Below are positions 18,040-25,131 of a stretch of DNA of 33,645 bases, piece by piece. This stretch comes from an uncultured Clostridia bacterium. Lineage in GTDB: Bacteria; Bacillota; Clostridia; Christensenellales; UBA1242. The first letter of the stretch is position 1; every line of letters begins with the position of its first letter. Made by a program: the position numbers and the translations under genes. The stretch is from contig CANQQH010000002.1 of assembly GCA_947625955.1 (NCBI GenBank), positions 1 through 33,645 of the forward strand, written 5' to 3'. The notes beneath the pieces were generated by a model, which saw nothing but the letters and a program-made list of their open reading frames with translations, made no database searches and had not been told where the DNA came from.

Positions 18040-18327
18040 ATGTTTGATTTGAAATGCAAAAGGATGGATTGCAAGTTCAACGAAAAGTGCAACTGCAATT
18101 CCAAAAAGATTGAAGTGAATCCCAAGACCACTTGCAAAACCTATGAAGATTGCGGCGAAAGAAAAGAGATGCCCGACGAGATTGACCAAGTGCCATCGAG
18201 AAAGAACACGGTTGTGCGCTGCAAAGCAAAGTGCCTGTTCAACGACAACACGGTCTGCAAAGCAAATGGTATCTCCGTTCTCACGAACAACCAGAGCCCG
18301 CAATGCTCAACCTTTATGCCAAAATAA
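18040..18327 (+). CDS. tandem DUF1540 cysteine-rich protein
   Basis: The ORF track extends to 17671, but the ATG at 18040 follows a CGGAGGAAAA ribosome binding site and the upstream part is the shadow of rplI. The 95-residue protein has two similar Cys modules: CKRMDCKFNEKCNCNSKKIEVN...TTCKTYE and CKAKCLFNDNTVCKANGISVL...CSTF. Each fits the DUF1540 pattern (C-x3-4-C-x5-C-x(n)-C-xTF/TY), probably a small metal-binding fold. DUF1540 proteins are common in spore-forming Clostridia and their function is unknown. It is a single gene, ended by a strong two-way hairpin. Confidence 0.8.
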   Translation: MFDLKCKRMDCKFNEKCNCNSKKIEVNPKTTCKTYEDCGERKEMPDEIDQVPSRKNTVVRCKAKCLFNDNTVCKANGISVLTNNQSPQCSTFMPK

Positions 18328-18336
18328 ACCCGCCAC

Positions 18337-18378
18337 AATAAAATATGCCAATCGAATTTTCGACTGGCTTATTTTATT
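18337..18378. terminator. bidirectional terminator
   Basis: Outer arms AATAAAATA and TATTTTATT plus inner GCCA-TCG and CGA-TGGC, with a short loop. It serves the DUF1540 gene (+) and the GNAT gene (-), whose stop codon lies within it. Confidence 0.8.
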
Positions 18379-18790
18379 TTTTTGAAAAATCGGGGTCAAA
18401 CTTCATTCCTGCGCCAACCTCGCCGTATGGCCTTGCAACGAAGCCGAACTTTTCATAGAACTTCTCTCTTCCCTTCGACGCCCCGAGATAAAGGTAGGTG
18501 TCGTCGTCCTCAATTGACCTATACCACTCCACAATCTCTCTCATCAAGATTGCGCCAATGCCTTCCTTTTGGCGTTTCTTGTCAACAACAACATCAAAAA
18601 CGGTATAGTAGCTGCCGTCACCAACAACGCGCGCCATGCCAACAATGTTTTTGCCCTCATAAACCGATACCGCAAAAGCGTTCATCTGCCTGTGCATGTT
18701 TATTTTTTCATCATCTCTTTCTCCCCAACCAACCGACATGAATAGTTTGTTGAAGTCCTCATTGCTTGGGAAACTATGTTTTATTTCCAA
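18374..18790 (-). CDS. GNAT family N-acetyltransferase
   Basis: A 138-residue GNAT protein. The acetyl-CoA site is in VVVDKKRQKEGIGAILMREIVEWY (Q/R-x-x-G-x-G/A form, here RQKEGIG, about 74-80), preceded by the beta strand NIVGMARVVGDG and followed by LGASKGREKFYEKFGF. It resembles small acetyltransferases that act on small molecules or peptides; the substrate cannot be read from the sequence. It lies 13 bases after the membrane protein gene 18804-19514 and probably shares its transcript. Confidence 0.88.
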   Translation of the reverse strand: MEIKHSFPSNEDFNKLFMSVGWGERDDEKINMHRQMNAFAVSVYEGKNIVGMARVVGDGSYYTVFDVVVDKKRQKEGIGAILMREIVEWYRSIEDDDTYLYLGASKGREKFYEKFGFVARPYGEVGAGMKFDPDFSKK

Positions 18791-18803
18791 TTTCTTGCCC
18801 TCA

Positions 18804-19514
18804 CTAATTGTTTTCCTTCATTTTAGGGCTTGGACGAATCATCTTGTCGTTAACCTTGACAGTTATTCGATTCATTGTTGAAATCGACACCGAAATTTTG
18901 CTCTCGCCAAGCGTTGTTGAAAGGACAATTGGTACAAAGCTCGTCAGCGTTTTGTGCTCATCAACCGTTTCGCCATCAACCTTGATATAGTGGTTGTAGA
19001 AACCAGCATACACAACAACTTCCTTTCCATCCACCGAATAGATTTTGAAGTTGAGCATCAGCGAGCAAAGGAAGAACGTGAGCGAGATTAATAACACAAA
19101 CACAGAAACCAACAAAAGCGCATAGTTAGTGTTGTCGGCGTCTATCGCAGGGTCAATCGAATAGCTTACTGCCTTCAAGCTCACGCCATAAACATCAACA
19201 CTTGCCGTTTTCTTGCCATTGAAAAAGAAATGCTCGAAGCTGTCGTCAACATATTTTCCGTCTTCGCCATAGAACTTTATGGTGATATATGCGTCGTTGG
19301 CTTTATGGTTAAGGGTCACGGTTATTTTTGCCGTTGAATATTCACCTGTGCTATTTGAGATGATTTTCCCACTATCGTCAACAACTTTATAGTTGCCAAA
19401 TGGATAGAAAGAAAATATCAACAAAAACAGCGACACAAGAAACAATACCCCAAACACCACTCTGTTTATGAGAATGAATAAGTTTTCCTTGTAGTCAAAT
19501 TTTTTCTTTTCCAT
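18804..19514 (-). CDS. two-pass membrane protein, hypothetical
   Basis: A 236-residue protein of no recognised family. There are two hydrophobic segments, about 11-38 (LFILINRVVFGVLFLVSLFLLIFSF) and 129-153 (NYALLLVSVFVLLISLTFFLCSLML). Between them lies an extracytoplasmic beta-rich domain of about 90 residues (ITVTLNHKANDAYITIKFYGEDGKYV). After them comes a cytoplasmic domain of about 80 residues with repeated short strands (VVVYAGFYNHYIKVDGETV and ISVSISTMNRITVKVND). It is the middle gene of a minus-strand row from 19870 to 18374 with gaps of 13-20 bases, so it is probably in an operon. Confidence 0.7.
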   Translation of the reverse strand: MEKKKFDYKENLFILINRVVFGVLFLVSLFLLIFSFYPFGNYKVVDDSGKIISNSTGEYSTAKITVTLNHKANDAYITIKFYGEDGKYVDDSFEHFFFNGKKTASVDVYGVSLKAVSYSIDPAIDADNTNYALLLVSVFVLLISLTFFLCSLMLNFKIYSVDGKEVVVYAGFYNHYIKVDGETVDEHKTLTSFVPIVLSTTLGESKISVSISTMNRITVKVNDKMIRPSPKMKENN

Positions 19515-19534
19515 ACAAATTTCCCTGTTACTCG

Positions 19535-19870
19535 CTACGCACCTTGACCGTGCGCGGCTTCACTTTTACTTTTATCATAGAGCATTTTAATGTGAAAGCC
19601 AAGCTCATCTTTGAGCTCATAGTTGGTGAAAAGGCTATAATTGTCGTTTATACCAATAACTCCACTTTCAGCAATTGAGCGAAGTATCTCAGTTTCTTTT
19701 ATGAACGGATACTTATGATTATTTTGCTTGATTCTTGCAATCACAATGTCTTTTTTGATAGGAAAAATATATAAATCGTGAATTGAATCCAAAATATCTT
19801 TCTCTATTTCAGTGAGATTTGGTTTGTCTTTTAGAAAATTGTATATTTCAAAAACCTTCTTGTCAAACAT
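19535..19870 (-). CDS. hypothetical protein (111 aa)
   Basis: Not recognised. It is mostly helical, beginning MFDKKVFEIYNFLKDKPNLTEIEKDILDSIHDLYIF, with ETEILRSIAESGVIGINDNYSLF in the middle, which could be a small winged-helix-like unit, and an Ala/Gly end. It is 20 bases upstream of the two-pass membrane protein gene, so probably co-transcribed with it. No signal peptide or membrane segment. Confidence 0.6.
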   Translation of the reverse strand: MFDKKVFEIYNFLKDKPNLTEIEKDILDSIHDLYIFPIKKDIVIARIKQNNHKYPFIKETEILRSIAESGVIGINDNYSLFTNYELKDELGFHIKMLYDKSKSEAAHGQGA

Positions 19871-19928
19871 ACTTTTTCACCATTTTGTTAAATTTTTATT
19901 TTCCAATAATCCACGCGATTTTTTTCAG

Positions 19929-20372
19929 CTATTTATTTTTCGCATTTTTCAAAACTTCAACCGCTTCTTTTCGCATGATGTTATGAATTTCAATTTTTCT
20001 ATTTTTTGTTGCTTTGGCTATTGTCTCGCAAGCGATGAGCACTTCTGGGCAATAGTATTTGTTGCTATCTTCGAGTTTTGCAGCGTAGTAAAGTTTATCA
20101 AATTCTTCATATAAAATTGCGCCCATACACATTGGGCAAGGCTCGGTTGAAACATACATTGTCGCCCCCTTTAATTCGCCATATAAGTTGTTATCTTTAA
20201 GGGCGTCTTGGATCGCAACAAATTCTGCATGAGTATAACAACCATTTAGTTTGACCTTTTTGCTATCGCTTCTGCCAACAATCTCGCCGTCCTTCACAAC
20301 AATTGCGCCATAAGGATATTTCGCTGTTTTAGAAATATCAATCGCAATTTGCATGTATTCTTTGTCTGTCAT
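19929..20372 (-). CDS. nucleoside/nucleobase deaminase (CDA superfamily)
   Basis: The track starts at 20405, but the ATG at 20372 is preceded by AAGGAG at good spacing; this gives 147 residues. The zinc-dependent deaminase core is complete: HAE (His48, Glu50) as ligand and proton shuttle, and PCPMC (Cys79, Cys82) as the other ligands. The pattern (AEFVAIQDAL, STEPCPMCMGAI) is nearest to guanine deaminase and tRNA-adenosine deaminase-like enzymes of the dCMP_cyt_deam family. The substrate is not certain. A real TadA would have a longer, basic C-terminus, so a metabolic purine deaminase is more likely. It is last in the row that starts with the promoter at 21050. Confidence 0.88.
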   Translation of the reverse strand: MTDKEYMQIAIDISKTAKYPYGAIVVKDGEIVGRSDSKKVKLNGCYTHAEFVAIQDALKDNNLYGELKGATMYVSTEPCPMCMGAILYEEFDKLYYAAKLEDSNKYYCPEVLIACETIAKATKNRKIEIHNIMRKEAVEVLKNAKNK

Positions 20373-20392
20373 AATTACTCCTTGTTTCAACC

Positions 20393-20542
20393 TTACTTGT
20401 TCCACATTGCCTTTTGAATCAAAATTGCACGAGTTTGCAAATCATTGAAGAACGCACATTCATGTTCAATGTCAAAATCTTCGCAGTCTGTTTTAAGTTT
20501 ATATTCAACAACAACATTATTATCAAAGAAATATCTTGTCAT
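20393..20542 (-). CDS. small hypothetical protein (49 aa)
   Basis: Below the cut-off of the ORF track. The ATG at 20542 is preceded by AAGGAG (close spacing) and lies 13 bases after the end of the broken GNAT gene; the stop is 20 bases before the deaminase start. The peptide begins MTRYFFDNNVVVEYKLKTDC and ends AILIQKAMWNK, with two Cys and an acidic middle. Its fit into the gap, with stop and start sites close on both sides, argues that it is translated. The function is unknown. Confidence 0.5.
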   Translation of the reverse strand: MTRYFFDNNVVVEYKLKTDCEDFDIEHECAFFNDLQTRAILIQKAMWNK

Positions 20543-20555
20543 CACTCCTTAAAGT

Positions 20556-21022
20556 TTATAACTTTGAAATAATATCATCTGTTTTGCCTTGAATTAAAAA
20601 CAAATCATCAACTTTTTCAAATCCTATTCGTTCATACCAAGAGAAAGGCATATTGTTCTCGCCAAGATAGGTTGCTCCGTTAACGCAGGTGACTTTGTAG
20701 GCTCTTTTTGCTTTTTTAAGCAAAGTGAGAAGCAACTTTTTTGCCACTCCTTGCCTTCTATACCTTTCGTCAACCGAGATTTCTTCAACCATAAGTTGGT
20801 TGCCATCTGCCCATGGCTTCACATATGAAAAAGTGAAACCAATAACAGCCTCTTTGTCTTTTGCAACAAGAAACAAGTCGGGTTGTTTTCAAAATAATAC
20901 TTGCAAATTGCGTTTGAACTTTCAGTTGTCCACCCCTCGCTCAAAACATTGCTATTATAAATATCCATCAAAATTTTTGCACATTGTTTGATGTCTTGTG
21001 CTGTTGCCGTTTGAATCTTCAT
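20556..21022 (-). pseudogene. GNAT acetyltransferase broken by a one-base shift
   Basis: Two overlapping ORFs form one GNAT protein. The first (start 21022, AAGGAG in front) gives MKIQTATAQDIKQCAKILMDIYNSN...CKYYFENNP. The second continues in another frame with DLFLVAKDKEAVIGFTFSYV, then the acetyl-CoA motif RYRRQGVAKKLL and the C-terminal SWYERIGFEKVDDLFLI. The break is at about 20880, at AACAACCCGAC, where adding one base joins the frames. Neither half is likely to work alone. It could be true decay or a base missing from the assembly; the intact motifs on both sides speak for a recent event or an error. Confidence 0.8.
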
Positions 21023-21049
21023 CCTATTCTCCTTATGGCTTCATGTATA

Positions 21050-21078
21050 ATTATACCACTTCTCGCGGCGACTTCCAA
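21050..21078 (-). promoter_or_regulatory. promoter, TTGGAA-N17-TATAAT family
   Basis: On the minus strand: TTGGAA (21078-21073), 17 bases ending GAGAAGTGG, TATAAT (21055-21050). It drives the GNAT/49-aa/deaminase row with a normal leader and an AAGGAG. Nearly the same element stands at 22347-22375 and 23745-23773. Confidence 0.7.
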
Positions 21079-21108
21079 CTTTTTTGCATGGCTTTTTGCC
21101 GCCCTTGT

Positions 21109-21792
21109 TCATGCTTTTGGTGGAAAAATTTGAATGAAAGATTGTTTTCTTATTGACGGTTCCAAGCAATGATCATCAAACCAAGTGTCAAAAAATCGCT
21201 CGGCTGAAAAGTAGTTATAGCCGTCTTTGTTGCCGTCGTAGGTATCGCTTGGGTCGGCGAATATCAAAACATCTTGCTCCTCATTGTCTTTGTTCACCTC
21301 GTCAAACCCAATAACAACACGATAGTGTCCGCCGTCTTCACAATTTTCAACAATCAGCGGTATCTTTTTGTCAATGCTCTCAATGGCGAACTTCTTGAAA
21401 TCACCATATGTTTCAAAGCAGATTCCATCGTCGTTTTTCATGTCGTAGGTGGAAAAAACCTTCAAGCCTGTTAGCATTTTCAAAGCGTTTATGAGGTCAA
21501 TAAGGCGAGTGCCTGTGTACTCTTTTGAATGGCACAACGCTGCAAAGTCCATCTCAGCTGGCACCTTTATTCCATAGTAACCCAGAACCATCATAACGCA
21601 CGAGATTCCACAGGTGTATTCAGTTGTTTGTTGAAGCGTTTCAAACTTTTCAATCAAGTGCAAGTGTTCATTCGCTTTCAAATTATAAAAATCAAAACTC
21701 TTATAGTAGTTCATACTCTCCTCGCCCTCGCCTATTTTCGCGTCTTTCATACTCTCTCCGCTTTTGCTTCTGGACTTATTTAAGCCCAGCAA
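21109..21792 (-). CDS. C39-like cysteine peptidase domain protein
   Basis: A peptidase C39-like (papain-fold) protein: QQTTEYTCGISCVMMVLGYYG holds the Gln and the nucleophile Cys (TCG), GGHYRVVIGFDE holds the His, and IFADPSDTY holds the Asp. The middle part (TGTRLIDLINALKMLTGLKV) is the usual helical section. There is no ABC transporter and no signal peptide, so it is a stand-alone, cytoplasmic form. The start is uncertain: the ATG at 21792 overlaps the end of the uracil-DNA glycosylase gene, but the ATGs at 21750 and 21714 each have a GGAGAG-type site directly before them. It follows the glycosylase gene and is probably in one transcript with it. Confidence 0.8.
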   Translation of the reverse strand: MLGLNKSRSKSGESMKDAKIGEGEESMNYYKSFDFYNLKANEHLHLIEKFETLQQTTEYTCGISCVMMVLGYYGIKVPAEMDFAALCHSKEYTGTRLIDLINALKMLTGLKVFSTYDMKNDDGICFETYGDFKKFAIESIDKKIPLIVENCEDGGHYRVVIGFDEVNKDNEEQDVLIFADPSDTYDGNKDGYNYFSAERFFDTWFDDHCLEPSIRKQSFIQIFPPKA

Positions 21793-22339
21793 TCAAATTT
21801 TTTATTTTTTCAAAAATTTCTATATTGTCTTTATACCCACGCGGATTGAGCGGCGACGGATGATATATTGGTATTAAAGTATATGCCAACGAATTGATTT
21901 CGATTTCAAAAGTCTTTCCAACAACATCGGCAAACTTGTTTATTTTTGTGCCCAGCAGAGCTTGCGTTGGAAACAATCCCATTGTCACGATTATTTTGCA
22001 CGGAATGTCTTCAAGTTGCTCATAGAGTATTGGCAAGCAATTTTGCGTGCAAAACCCCAGATTTTTTCTGTTTTCAATCACACATTTGCAACATTCCGTG
22101 AAATATATGTCATTAATTGAATAGCCAATGTTTTTTAGCAGATTATTTAGTACTCGCCCCGTCCCCTGCAACTTCCCAGAAGAATTATAAAACGCCCGCT
22201 TTGACTGTATCCAACCGTCTTTCGCAGGGCTTTCCCCTATCACAACAAACGGAGTTGTTCCCAGCTGTATCGACGGCTCAACAAGTTTTGGCAGTACGCC
22301 ACACAAACTGCAACTTTCAATCTTGCTTTTGATTTCCAT
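21776..22339 (-). CDS. uracil-DNA glycosylase superfamily protein (Fe-S type)
   Basis: The track starts at 22375, inside the -35 region; the ATG at 22339 is the start that fits the promoter, giving 187 residues. The N-terminal C-x2-C (Cys10, Cys13) and later Cys84 and Cys101 have the spacing of the 4Fe-4S ligands of family 4 UDGs. Motif A appears as VVIGESPAKDGW (33-43) and motif B as HPSP (160-163). These enzymes cut uracil or other damaged bases out of DNA. Motif A deviates from the usual GEAPG-x-x-E/D, so the exact subfamily and substrate are open. No ribosome binding site is visible and the -10 is 7 bases from the ATG, so the message is probably leaderless. Confidence 0.85.
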   Translation of the reverse strand: MEIKSKIESCSLCGVLPKLVEPSIQLGTTPFVVIGESPAKDGWIQSKRAFYNSSGKLQGTGRVLNNLLKNIGYSINDIYFTECCKCVIENRKNLGFCTQNCLPILYEQLEDIPCKIIVTMGLFPTQALLGTKINKFADVVGKTFEIEINSLAYTLIPIYHPSPLNPRGYKDNIEIFEKIKNLIAGLK

Positions 22340-22346
22340 ATAAATT

Positions 22347-22375
22347 ATTATACCACTTCTCGCATTAGTCTCCAA
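22347..22375 (-). promoter_or_regulatory. promoter of the glycosylase gene, probably leaderless
   Basis: On the minus strand: TTGGAG (22375-22370), 17 bases ending GAGAAGTGG, TATAAT (22352-22347), then 7 bases (AATTTAT) and the ATG at 22339. Confidence 0.7.
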
Positions 22376-22386
22376 CTTATTTATTC

Positions 22387-22417
22387 AAAAAAGCACGCAC
22401 TTTGTGCGCGCTTTTTG
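22387..22417 (-). terminator. terminator of the ADP-ribosylglycohydrolase/GNAT operon
   Basis: AAAAGC-CGCA and TGCG-GCTTTT arms around a short loop, with A and T runs at the ends, just after the GNAT gene stop at 22427. Confidence 0.7.
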
Positions 22418-22426
22418 TTTGAAAAA

Positions 22427-22906
22427 CTATTCAAAGTCCACCAAGTTTTCGGTGGTGATGCTCCACTCTTTATAGCTTTCGCTAATTTGCGAACTATGCT
22501 TTGGAAAATTCAAAACGAACTTGTCCCAAAACTTAACCGCGCGCAAGTTTTCAAGCCGTGTTGAAAACGAGAACTCGCCGCCAAAGAGATTGATGATTTC
22601 AGCGGCAAACATAGTGGCATTATTTTTCCCCCTGAACTTAGGCAAAACATAAAATTCGGCAATCTCAAAGTGCTTTGGTTCAAGCTCCCGCACCAGCGCC
22701 AACCCGGCAAATTGGTTGTTCTCGCTCAGCAAAAACGGATACCTGTCCTTGTCTTCCCAGTAGCAATCAAACCACTTGTAGATTGGCTTTTTGTTTTTAT
22801 CAAACTTTATTGTTGGATCAAACTGAGACAGCTCCAAAAGGTAGTCGATGAAGTATTTTCTCACCTTTTCCTTATCGTTCTCCCCCACAAGTTGTATTTT
22901 TTTCAT
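22427..22906 (-). CDS. GNAT family N-acetyltransferase
   Basis: The ATG at 22906 has AAAAGGAG in front and is chosen over the track start at 22936, giving 159 residues. GNAT features: QFAGLALVREL as the central strand, then FEIAEFYVLPKFRGKNNATMFAAEIINLF, where the acetyl-CoA loop is RGKNNA, and NLRAVKFWDKFV near the end. The loop lacks the usual G-x-G/A, but the overall layout is that of YobR/WbbK-like GNATs. The substrate is unknown. It lies about 33 bases after the ADP-ribosylglycohydrolase gene in the same operon and is closed by a terminator. Confidence 0.8.
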   Translation of the reverse strand: MKKIQLVGENDKEKVRKYFIDYLLELSQFDPTIKFDKNKKPIYKWFDCYWEDKDRYPFLLSENNQFAGLALVRELEPKHFEIAEFYVLPKFRGKNNATMFAAEIINLFGGEFSFSTRLENLRAVKFWDKFVLNFPKHSSQISESYKEWSITTENLVDFE

Positions 22907-22939
22907 TTCTTCTCCTTTTGTTGAAATCATTGACAATTG

Positions 22940-23725
22940 CTAATCAAGTCGTGGTTTTGCAAGCGTGTAGAATTTGTCAATGATTTCGCAAAATTCTTTT
23001 GGAAGTTTATTTCTAGCCTGCTGTTTTAGATCTTGGTCAATCCCAAACAACGCTTCTGCCATACTTCCAACAATGCACGCGTTTGTGTCGGTGTCGCCGC
23101 CGAAATATATCGCTTTTTTGATGGCTTCTTCAAACGAATTTGAACTAAATAACGCAAACAAGCAGACATCGATTGTTTCGTGGCAAGTCAAATTGAAGTG
23201 CGTTAACCTAGGCTTTTTGATTTTCAGTTTCAGCTTGTCCATAATTTCTTCTTTCGAAAGACCCTGCCTTGCATAGAAGATGATCAGCGCAATCGTCGTG
23301 GCGCACGAAATCGCTTCCTCTGTGTTGTGCGACGGGATTGTGCAAAGCCGCGCGTTCTTGACAACCTCTTCTTCGCTTTCAAAGAAATTCCCAACCGGTG
23401 AAATTCGCATCATTGCCCCGTTACCCGCACTATTTCCGTCGGCCTTTCCTTTCGCCCAATTCGTGAAGTTTGGCGAGAACATCGACTTGAAATATGGAAT
23501 ACCCTTTGGTATTTTTTCGTCAAATTCGAGTGCATACTCCCTGAGCTTTTTCTCGTAGCTTTGCTTGTTTATAATCGCGTCGGCAACAGCAACTGTGAGA
23601 ATAGAATCATCGCTGAAAAACGCATCGTCCTCAATGATCTTTCCAATCTTCACCTTGCAATGGCGGCTCACCTGCCCAAACTCATAGACCGACCCCGCCA
23701 AATCTCCAATAATCGCCCCAAACAT
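22940..23725 (-). CDS. ADP-ribosylglycohydrolase family protein
   Basis: The start at 23725 (AAAGGAGAGGAA before it, 261 residues) is chosen because the longer track start runs through the promoter. Motifs of the DraG/ARH family: IIGDLAGSVYEF (GDxxGS, 5-16), SDDS (38-41), GNGAMMRISPVG (101-112), and FGGDTDTNACIVGSMAEALFG (208-228), which supplies the second pair of metal-binding Asp. It should remove ADP-ribose from proteins or small molecules in the cytoplasm with two Mg2+. No dinitrogenase partner or ADP-ribosyltransferase is seen nearby, so the target is open. Confidence 0.92.
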   Translation of the reverse strand: MFGAIIGDLAGSVYEFGQVSRHCKVKIGKIIEDDAFFSDDSILTVAVADAIINKQSYEKKLREYALEFDEKIPKGIPYFKSMFSPNFTNWAKGKADGNSAGNGAMMRISPVGNFFESEEEVVKNARLCTIPSHNTEEAISCATTIALIIFYARQGLSKEEIMDKLKLKIKKPRLTHFNLTCHETIDVCLFALFSSNSFEEAIKKAIYFGGDTDTNACIVGSMAEALFGIDQDLKQQARNKLPKEFCEIIDKFYTLAKPRLD

Positions 23726-23744
23726 TTCCTCTCCTTTCATTTCC

Positions 23745-23773
23745 ATTATACCACCTTCTCCCCTTTCTTCCAA
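23745..23773 (-). promoter_or_regulatory. promoter, TTGGAA-N17-TATAAT family
   Basis: On the minus strand: TTGGAA (23773-23768), 17 bases ending GAGAAGGTGG, TATAAT (23750-23745). It drives the ADP-ribosylglycohydrolase/GNAT operon. Confidence 0.7.
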
Positions 23774-23903
23774 ACCTTTCTCGCAAGAAATCACAATATA
23801 AGCGCCACCTCAAACTTCAAGTATTGCTTTTTATACAAATAATTGATTTGATTTGAAATTTGTTATATTAAAGATTTAATTTAAGAAATTAATTATTCAT
23901 ATT

Positions 23904-23939
23904 GGTTAAGTTCCTTTTTGATTCTTGATATGGTATAAT
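23904..23939 (+). repeat. degenerate terminal CRISPR repeat with intact promoter
   Basis: It differs from the consensus at 8 of the first 25 positions and at none of the last 11 (TATGGTATAAT). It is the first repeat in the crRNA sense, so it can act only as promoter for spacer 1 and is never used as a crRNA handle. Confidence 0.85.
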
Positions 23940-25074
23940 TTCATTTGAAAAGACAATTGGATTAATCCAGTTTTAGTTCCCTATTGGATTTTGGTATGGT
24001 ATAATTTATTCCGACGAGGATTGGTTGCATGATAAGTTTTAGTTCCCTATTGGATTTTGGTATGGTATAATTCTGTTAAGAAACATGAAGCCCTTATCAA
24101 GTGTTTTAGTTCCCTATTGGATTTTGGTATGGTATAATATTGAAAGTTAAGCCTGCGTCACCGCAATTGTTTTAGTTCCCTATTGGATTTTGGTATGGTA
24201 TAATCCGCGCGGGCGGCATTCTTGACGATAGCATGTTTTAGTTCCCTATTGGATTTTGGTATGGTATAATTCTTGTATTTGACAAAATGTCATACAGATA
24301 GTTTTAGTTCCCTATTGGATTTTGGTATGGTATAATTTTTGCGCAGCTCTTTCATATCGTTTGACAGTTTTAGTTCCCTATTGGATTTTGGTATGGTATA
24401 ATAGTTTTTCTCGCCACTGTGTCATCTAGTGAGTTTTAGTTCCCTATTGGATTTTGGTATGGTATAATGGAAACTAAAATAGAGTGAACAGGATTATAAC
24501 CCAACCATAGGTTTTAGTTCCCTATTGGATTTTGGTATGGTATAATTAAAAGGCTCAGTTTTTGCATGGATTAAAAGTTTTAGTTCCCTATTGGATTTTG
24601 GTATGGTATAATAAAAGCAACAAGCCCCAATAAATTAGGACAGTTTTAGTTCCCTATTGGATTTTGGTATGGTATAATAACCATCAAGTGAAAAAGCATA
24701 ACCGTCTTGTTTTAGTTCCCTATTGGATTTTGGTATGGTATAATTTTAACTCCATGATGGATTTTTTCAGCTCAGTTTTAGTTCCCTATTGGATTTTGGT
24801 ATGGTATAATTAGCGTTTTCACTGGCAAATTGATACCTAAGTTTTAGTTCCCTATTGGATTTTGGTATGGTATAATAGGGCGGTCGCACGGAGGTTAAAA
24901 ATTATGGTTTTAGTTCCCTATTGGATTTTGGTATGGTATAATTGGAGCAATTTCCTCACCACAAGAAAGATAGTTTTAGTTCCCTATTGGATTTTGGTAT
25001 GGTATAATCAATAATCGATATTATATATACGGCAAAAAGTTTTAGTTCCCTATTGGATTTTGGTATGGTATAAT
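23904..25074 (+). CRISPR. type II-C CRISPR array, 18 repeats / 17 spacers
   Basis: Seventeen identical 36-base repeats (starting GTTTTAGTTCCC, ending TATGGTATAAT) begin at 23970, 24036, 24103, 24169, 24235, 24301, 24367, 24433, 24511, 24577, 24643, 24709, 24775, 24841, 24907, 24973 and 25039. One degenerate repeat (8 changes) is at 23904-23939. Spacers are 30 bases except 31 at 24072-24102 and 42 at 24469-24510. The GTTTTAG start and the complementary anti-repeat of the tracrRNA fix the crRNA sense as +, opposite to the cas genes. Each repeat ends with TGGTATAAT, an extended -10, so each crRNA can start inside its own spacer, leaving a guide of about 24 nt. This arrangement is known for Neisseria and Campylobacter. 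Spacer targets cannot be found by eye. Confidence 0.99.
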
Positions 25075-25088
25075 AGGCAACTAAAAAC

Positions 25089-25131
25089 AAAGAGTTCAAC
25101 ATTCGATATTTTCGTTCGTTGAACTCTTTTT
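25089..25131 (+). terminator. terminator at the cas2 end of the array
   Basis: Perfect 12-base arms AAAGAGTTCAAC (25089-25100) and GTTGAACTCTTT (25118-25129) followed by T residues, 14 bases after the last repeat. It should stop array transcription before it runs into cas2 on the opposite strand. On the minus strand it may also end the cas operon (A-run on the other arm). Confidence 0.8.

Noticed and set aside
23904-25074. A spacer that targets a gene in this window
   Set aside because: Reading the spacers against the window showed no match, but a search by eye is not exhaustive. A full-genome and phage search is needed to decide.
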